A stretch of DNA of 7,096 nucleotides from CAZHCG01 sp046484285 (GTDB lineage Bacteria; Myxococcota_A; Polyangia; JAAYKL01): the NCBI GenBank assembly GCA_046484285.1, contig JAWOBP010000145.1:1-7096 (forward strand), given 5' to 3'. Shown here piece by piece: positions 6,020 to 7,096 of this stretch. The position numbers and the translations under genes were made by a program. Numbering within the stretch: position 1 is the stretch's first letter; every line of letters begins with the position of its first letter. The notes beneath the pieces were generated by a model. The model searched no databases. It saw only the letters and a list, made by a program, of their open reading frames with translations, and was not told the origin of the DNA.

Positions 6020-6405
6020 CGACGGTCGAACCAGGAACGAACGGCAAGATCTCGGGACTCGTGATATTTGTCATTTCGTTTCTCCTCGTCGCCTCTTTCG
6101 CGGCGGCCAAAGTGGCTTCCGGCGATGACTCCGGGCCGAATCTCGAGGCCGACAAACTGCTCCGAAGCGCTGAAATCATCGGCCGTCAGGCCGAGGACGA
6201 AAACAGTTTGACAAAGGGCCGCCAAGCCATGGTTCTGCTTCACCAGGCGGTCACGCTGGCGCCCGATTACCGGCACGCTTGGGAACAGTACCGGCGGGGT
6301 CTCACGGATCTGCGGTCGCGTTTCGGTCACTCTCTGGTGATGAGCAACGCCAAGATCCGCCACAATATCGAACTCTGCGATCAGGCCTTGGCAAGGCTGC
6401 GTTGA
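5824..6405 (+). CDS. Hypothetical membrane-anchored helical protein (composite open frame)
   Basis: One uninterrupted frame of 193 residues runs from ATG 5824 behind a strong AAAGGAG. I recognise no named family. Residues from about 79 look genuine: one membrane helix (GLVIFVISFLLVASFAAA), then an alpha-helical domain containing a TPR-like stretch, LLHQAVTLAPDYRHAWEQY, which suggests an inner-membrane protein with a short cytoplasmic N-terminus and a periplasmic helical domain. Residues about 24-64 are Arg/Ser/Gly-rich and look like out-of-frame translation: over 5893-6015 the third-position GC is lower (about 56%) than in the +1 frame (about 71%). An alternative is that the membrane protein starts at TTG 6016 (129 residues), where TTGA overlaps the stop of the upstream small ORF, or at GTG 6061. 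No regulator or partner is evident. Confidence 0.45.
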   Translation: MRTYMRKTTQLGELTAATFDEAGHGSRRNSTPGSAGRCGHTAVRADDVGCAVAGKSVGERERRPLTTVEPGTNGKISGLVIFVISFLLVASFAAAKVASGDDSGPNLEADKLLRSAEIIGRQAEDENSLTKGRQAMVLLHQAVTLAPDYRHAWEQYRRGLTDLRSRFGHSLVMSNAKIRHNIELCDQALARLR

Positions 6406-6650
6406 CCGACCCTCCCAATTAGGTTTGGGCTTGAACGGATCGAATTGAAATCAGCAGCCAAACCGGAACAGCCGGCTTCGTTCGACCTTTTCGGCCGGGA
6501 ATCGGCCGGGATTCCGCTCGCCGCGCCGCCCCGCCTGCCGCTTTTCCGTGAATGATCGCTCGAAAAGGCGCAGCGGTGCGCCGGACGCGCGCGACTCGGC
6601 TCGCCGGCGCCCTGCTGCGACAGGCCCTCTTTCGATCTCGCCCCGAAGCC
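6406..6650. other. Non-coding gap with hairpin potential
   Basis: I find no gene I can support here. Visible structure includes GGTTTGG/CCAAACC (6422-6428 and 6458-6464) separated by 29 nt. The tandem decamer TCGGCCGGGA occurs at 6491-6500 and 6502-6511. A hairpin GGAATC-GGCCGG-GATTCC spans 6498-6515. None has a T-tract, so none is a convincing terminator. Confidence 0.4.
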
Positions 6651-6670
6651 GGCTCGCCTCAGCAGGGCGC
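6607..6670 (-). repeat. 11-bp inverted repeat at the 3' end of the minus-strand fragment
   Basis: GCGCCCTGCTG (6607-6617) and CAGCAGGGCGC (6660-6670) are perfect reverse complements separated by 42 nt. The right arm overlaps the last codons of the minus-strand ORF that stops at 6659-6661, so its transcript could fold across its own stop codon. No U-tract follows. Confidence 0.55.
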
Positions 6671-6750
6671 GGCCGGGGCTCCCACCGGCCAGTCCATCGA
6701 GGTGCGCCTGCCCATCAGCGCCGCCCGGCGAAACGCCCCGAACGTCTCGC
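6651..6750 (-). repeat. Right arm of the long inverted repeat (100 bp)
   Basis: This is the reverse complement of 1-133 minus the 33-bp segment 66-98, with one substitution. The two arms are about 6.5 kb apart and point inward with their coding 3' ends, so everything from panD to the membrane-protein ORF lies between them. Confidence 0.93.
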
Positions 6751-6880
6751 GGTAGAGACCCGCCGCCAGCTTCTCCATCTCCAGGTGCTGGGCCTCCAGC
6801 TCGCAATCCCGGCAGAACACCTTGACCCGCGGGCTGCGAGACGGATTGCGCGGTCGCATCAGCGGCGACTGCTCCAACAC
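6659..6880 (-). pseudogene. Second, 5'-truncated copy of the unrecognised gene end
   Basis: A 73-residue open frame on the minus strand ends DWPVGAPAAPC and matches the C-terminus encoded at 3-125, lacking 11 residues (PGTYPPSSLWP) through an in-frame 33-bp difference. Upstream of the shared part it shows VKVFCRDCELEAQ, a single Cys-x2-Cys (residues 23 and 26) that is not enough for a complete zinc site, then a helix LEMEKLAAGLYRETFGAFRR. The apparent start is GTG at 6880, with no ribosome-binding site and an in-frame TAG three codons earlier inside the ACTAGT repeat that begins at 6881. The natural 5' part was therefore probably removed by insertion or rearrangement at 6880/6881. Function is unknown; a gene remnant is more likely than a working gene. 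Confidence 0.5.
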
Positions 6881-7096
6881 TCGGCACTAGTGCCTCGTCA
6901 ACCCTACGATTTCGGGTACGGGGCGAGAGATCATCGGCGAGGCCAAGGAACGACGACGAAGGACTGGCGGTGCCAATTCGAGGAGGAGTGACGCAGGGAT
7001 CGTCGATGAGGGCCGGCCCGACCCGGCATTGTGGGGTTGACTCGGCACTAGTAGCACGTCCACGCTTCAAGATCGGGTCTCAAGCTCGGGTGTCAG
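6881..7096. mobile_element. Possible insertion-sequence or MITE end remnants
   Basis: Two related 37-nt blocks in direct orientation, each beginning TCGGCACTAGT and ending TCGGGT, lie at 6881-6917 and 7042-7078 and match at 28 of 37 positions. The first contains the perfect palindrome GGCACTAGTGCC (6883-6894). The second is followed by a near-tandem 13-mer, CAAGATCGGGTCT and CAAGCTCGGGTGT (7068-7080 and 7081-7093), the kind of subterminal repeat transposases bind. The first block truncates the neighbouring gene fragment. Between the blocks no transposase is identifiable; a short plus-strand frame ends KDWRCQFEEE at TGA 6989-6991 and might be the tail of one. The element family is not determined and continues past the window. 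Confidence 0.35.

Noticed and set aside
5770..6363. Minus-strand open frame of 197 codons opposite the 5824-6405 ORF
   Set aside because: The plus-strand start has a strong ribosome-binding site and the plus frame contains a clear membrane helix. The minus frame has no comparable start signal or motif, though coding on this strand is harder to exclude here than elsewhere.
6548..6991. Plus-strand open frame of 147 codons across the right repeat arm
   Set aside because: It is antisense to the duplicated gene fragment and crosses the putative mobile-element junction. Only its last residues (KDWRCQFEEE) look possibly protein-like and are noted under the element.

Overview
This 7.1 kb window is GC-rich. 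Sampled 60-base stretches run to about 80% GC inside the ABC transporter gene and drop to about 43-55% between roughly 5.6 and 6.2 kb. Strong GC bias at third codon positions, the kind of fatty-acid and envelope genes present, and a short secreted lipoprotein with an Asp/Gly/Thr-rich linker suggest a soil- or sediment-type high-GC Gram-negative, perhaps a deltaproteobacterial or Myxococcota-like lineage. That assignment is only an impression from gene style; no marker gene is present.

Layout. (1) 1-133: the 3' end of an unrecognised gene on the plus strand; a shortened copy lies in inverted orientation at 6651-6750. (2) 148-546, minus: panD, aspartate 1-decarboxylase, with its self-processing Gly24-Ser25 intact. 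(3) 547-771: a divergent intergenic region with a plausible sigma-70-type promoter facing right. (4) 772-2388: an acyl-CoA dehydrogenase with an extra C-terminal domain. (5) 2428-3411: a sugar-nucleotide epimerase of the UDP-glucuronate 4-epimerase type. (6) 3422-5251: an ABC half-exporter, 10 nt after the epimerase stop, followed by a short GC hairpin with a T-tract. (7) 5268-5618: a small putative lipoprotein. (8) 5619-5823: AT-richer non-coding DNA with imperfect CCCGAAA direct repeats and a perfect 17-bp tandem duplication just upstream of a strong ribosome-binding site. (9) 5824-6405: an open frame whose N-terminal third appears to be read out of frame. A conserved-looking small ORF seems to cross frames there, and a membrane-anchored alpha-helical protein probably begins near a TTGA stop/start overlap at 6016-6019. 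(10) 6406-6650: non-coding DNA with hairpins. (11) 6659-6880, minus: the second copy of the gene fragment from (1), cut at 6880/6881 by DNA with mobile-element-end character that continues to the window end.

How it fits together. The acyl-CoA dehydrogenase, epimerase and exporter run in the same direction with short gaps (39 and 10 nt) and probably form one transcription unit ending near 5333. PanD, facing away, feeds beta-alanine into pantothenate/CoA synthesis. A possible theme is lipid or glycan precursor chemistry coupled to export, but only the epimerase-exporter pairing is tight enough to lean on. The right third is accessory-like: lower GC, repeats, a broken ORF, duplicated gene fragments and transposon-like ends. 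I see no CRISPR array, rRNA or tRNA. I found no clear new multi-gene system; the oddest parts are the frame-crossing locus at 5.78-6.41 kb and the inverted gene-end copies bracketing the module.
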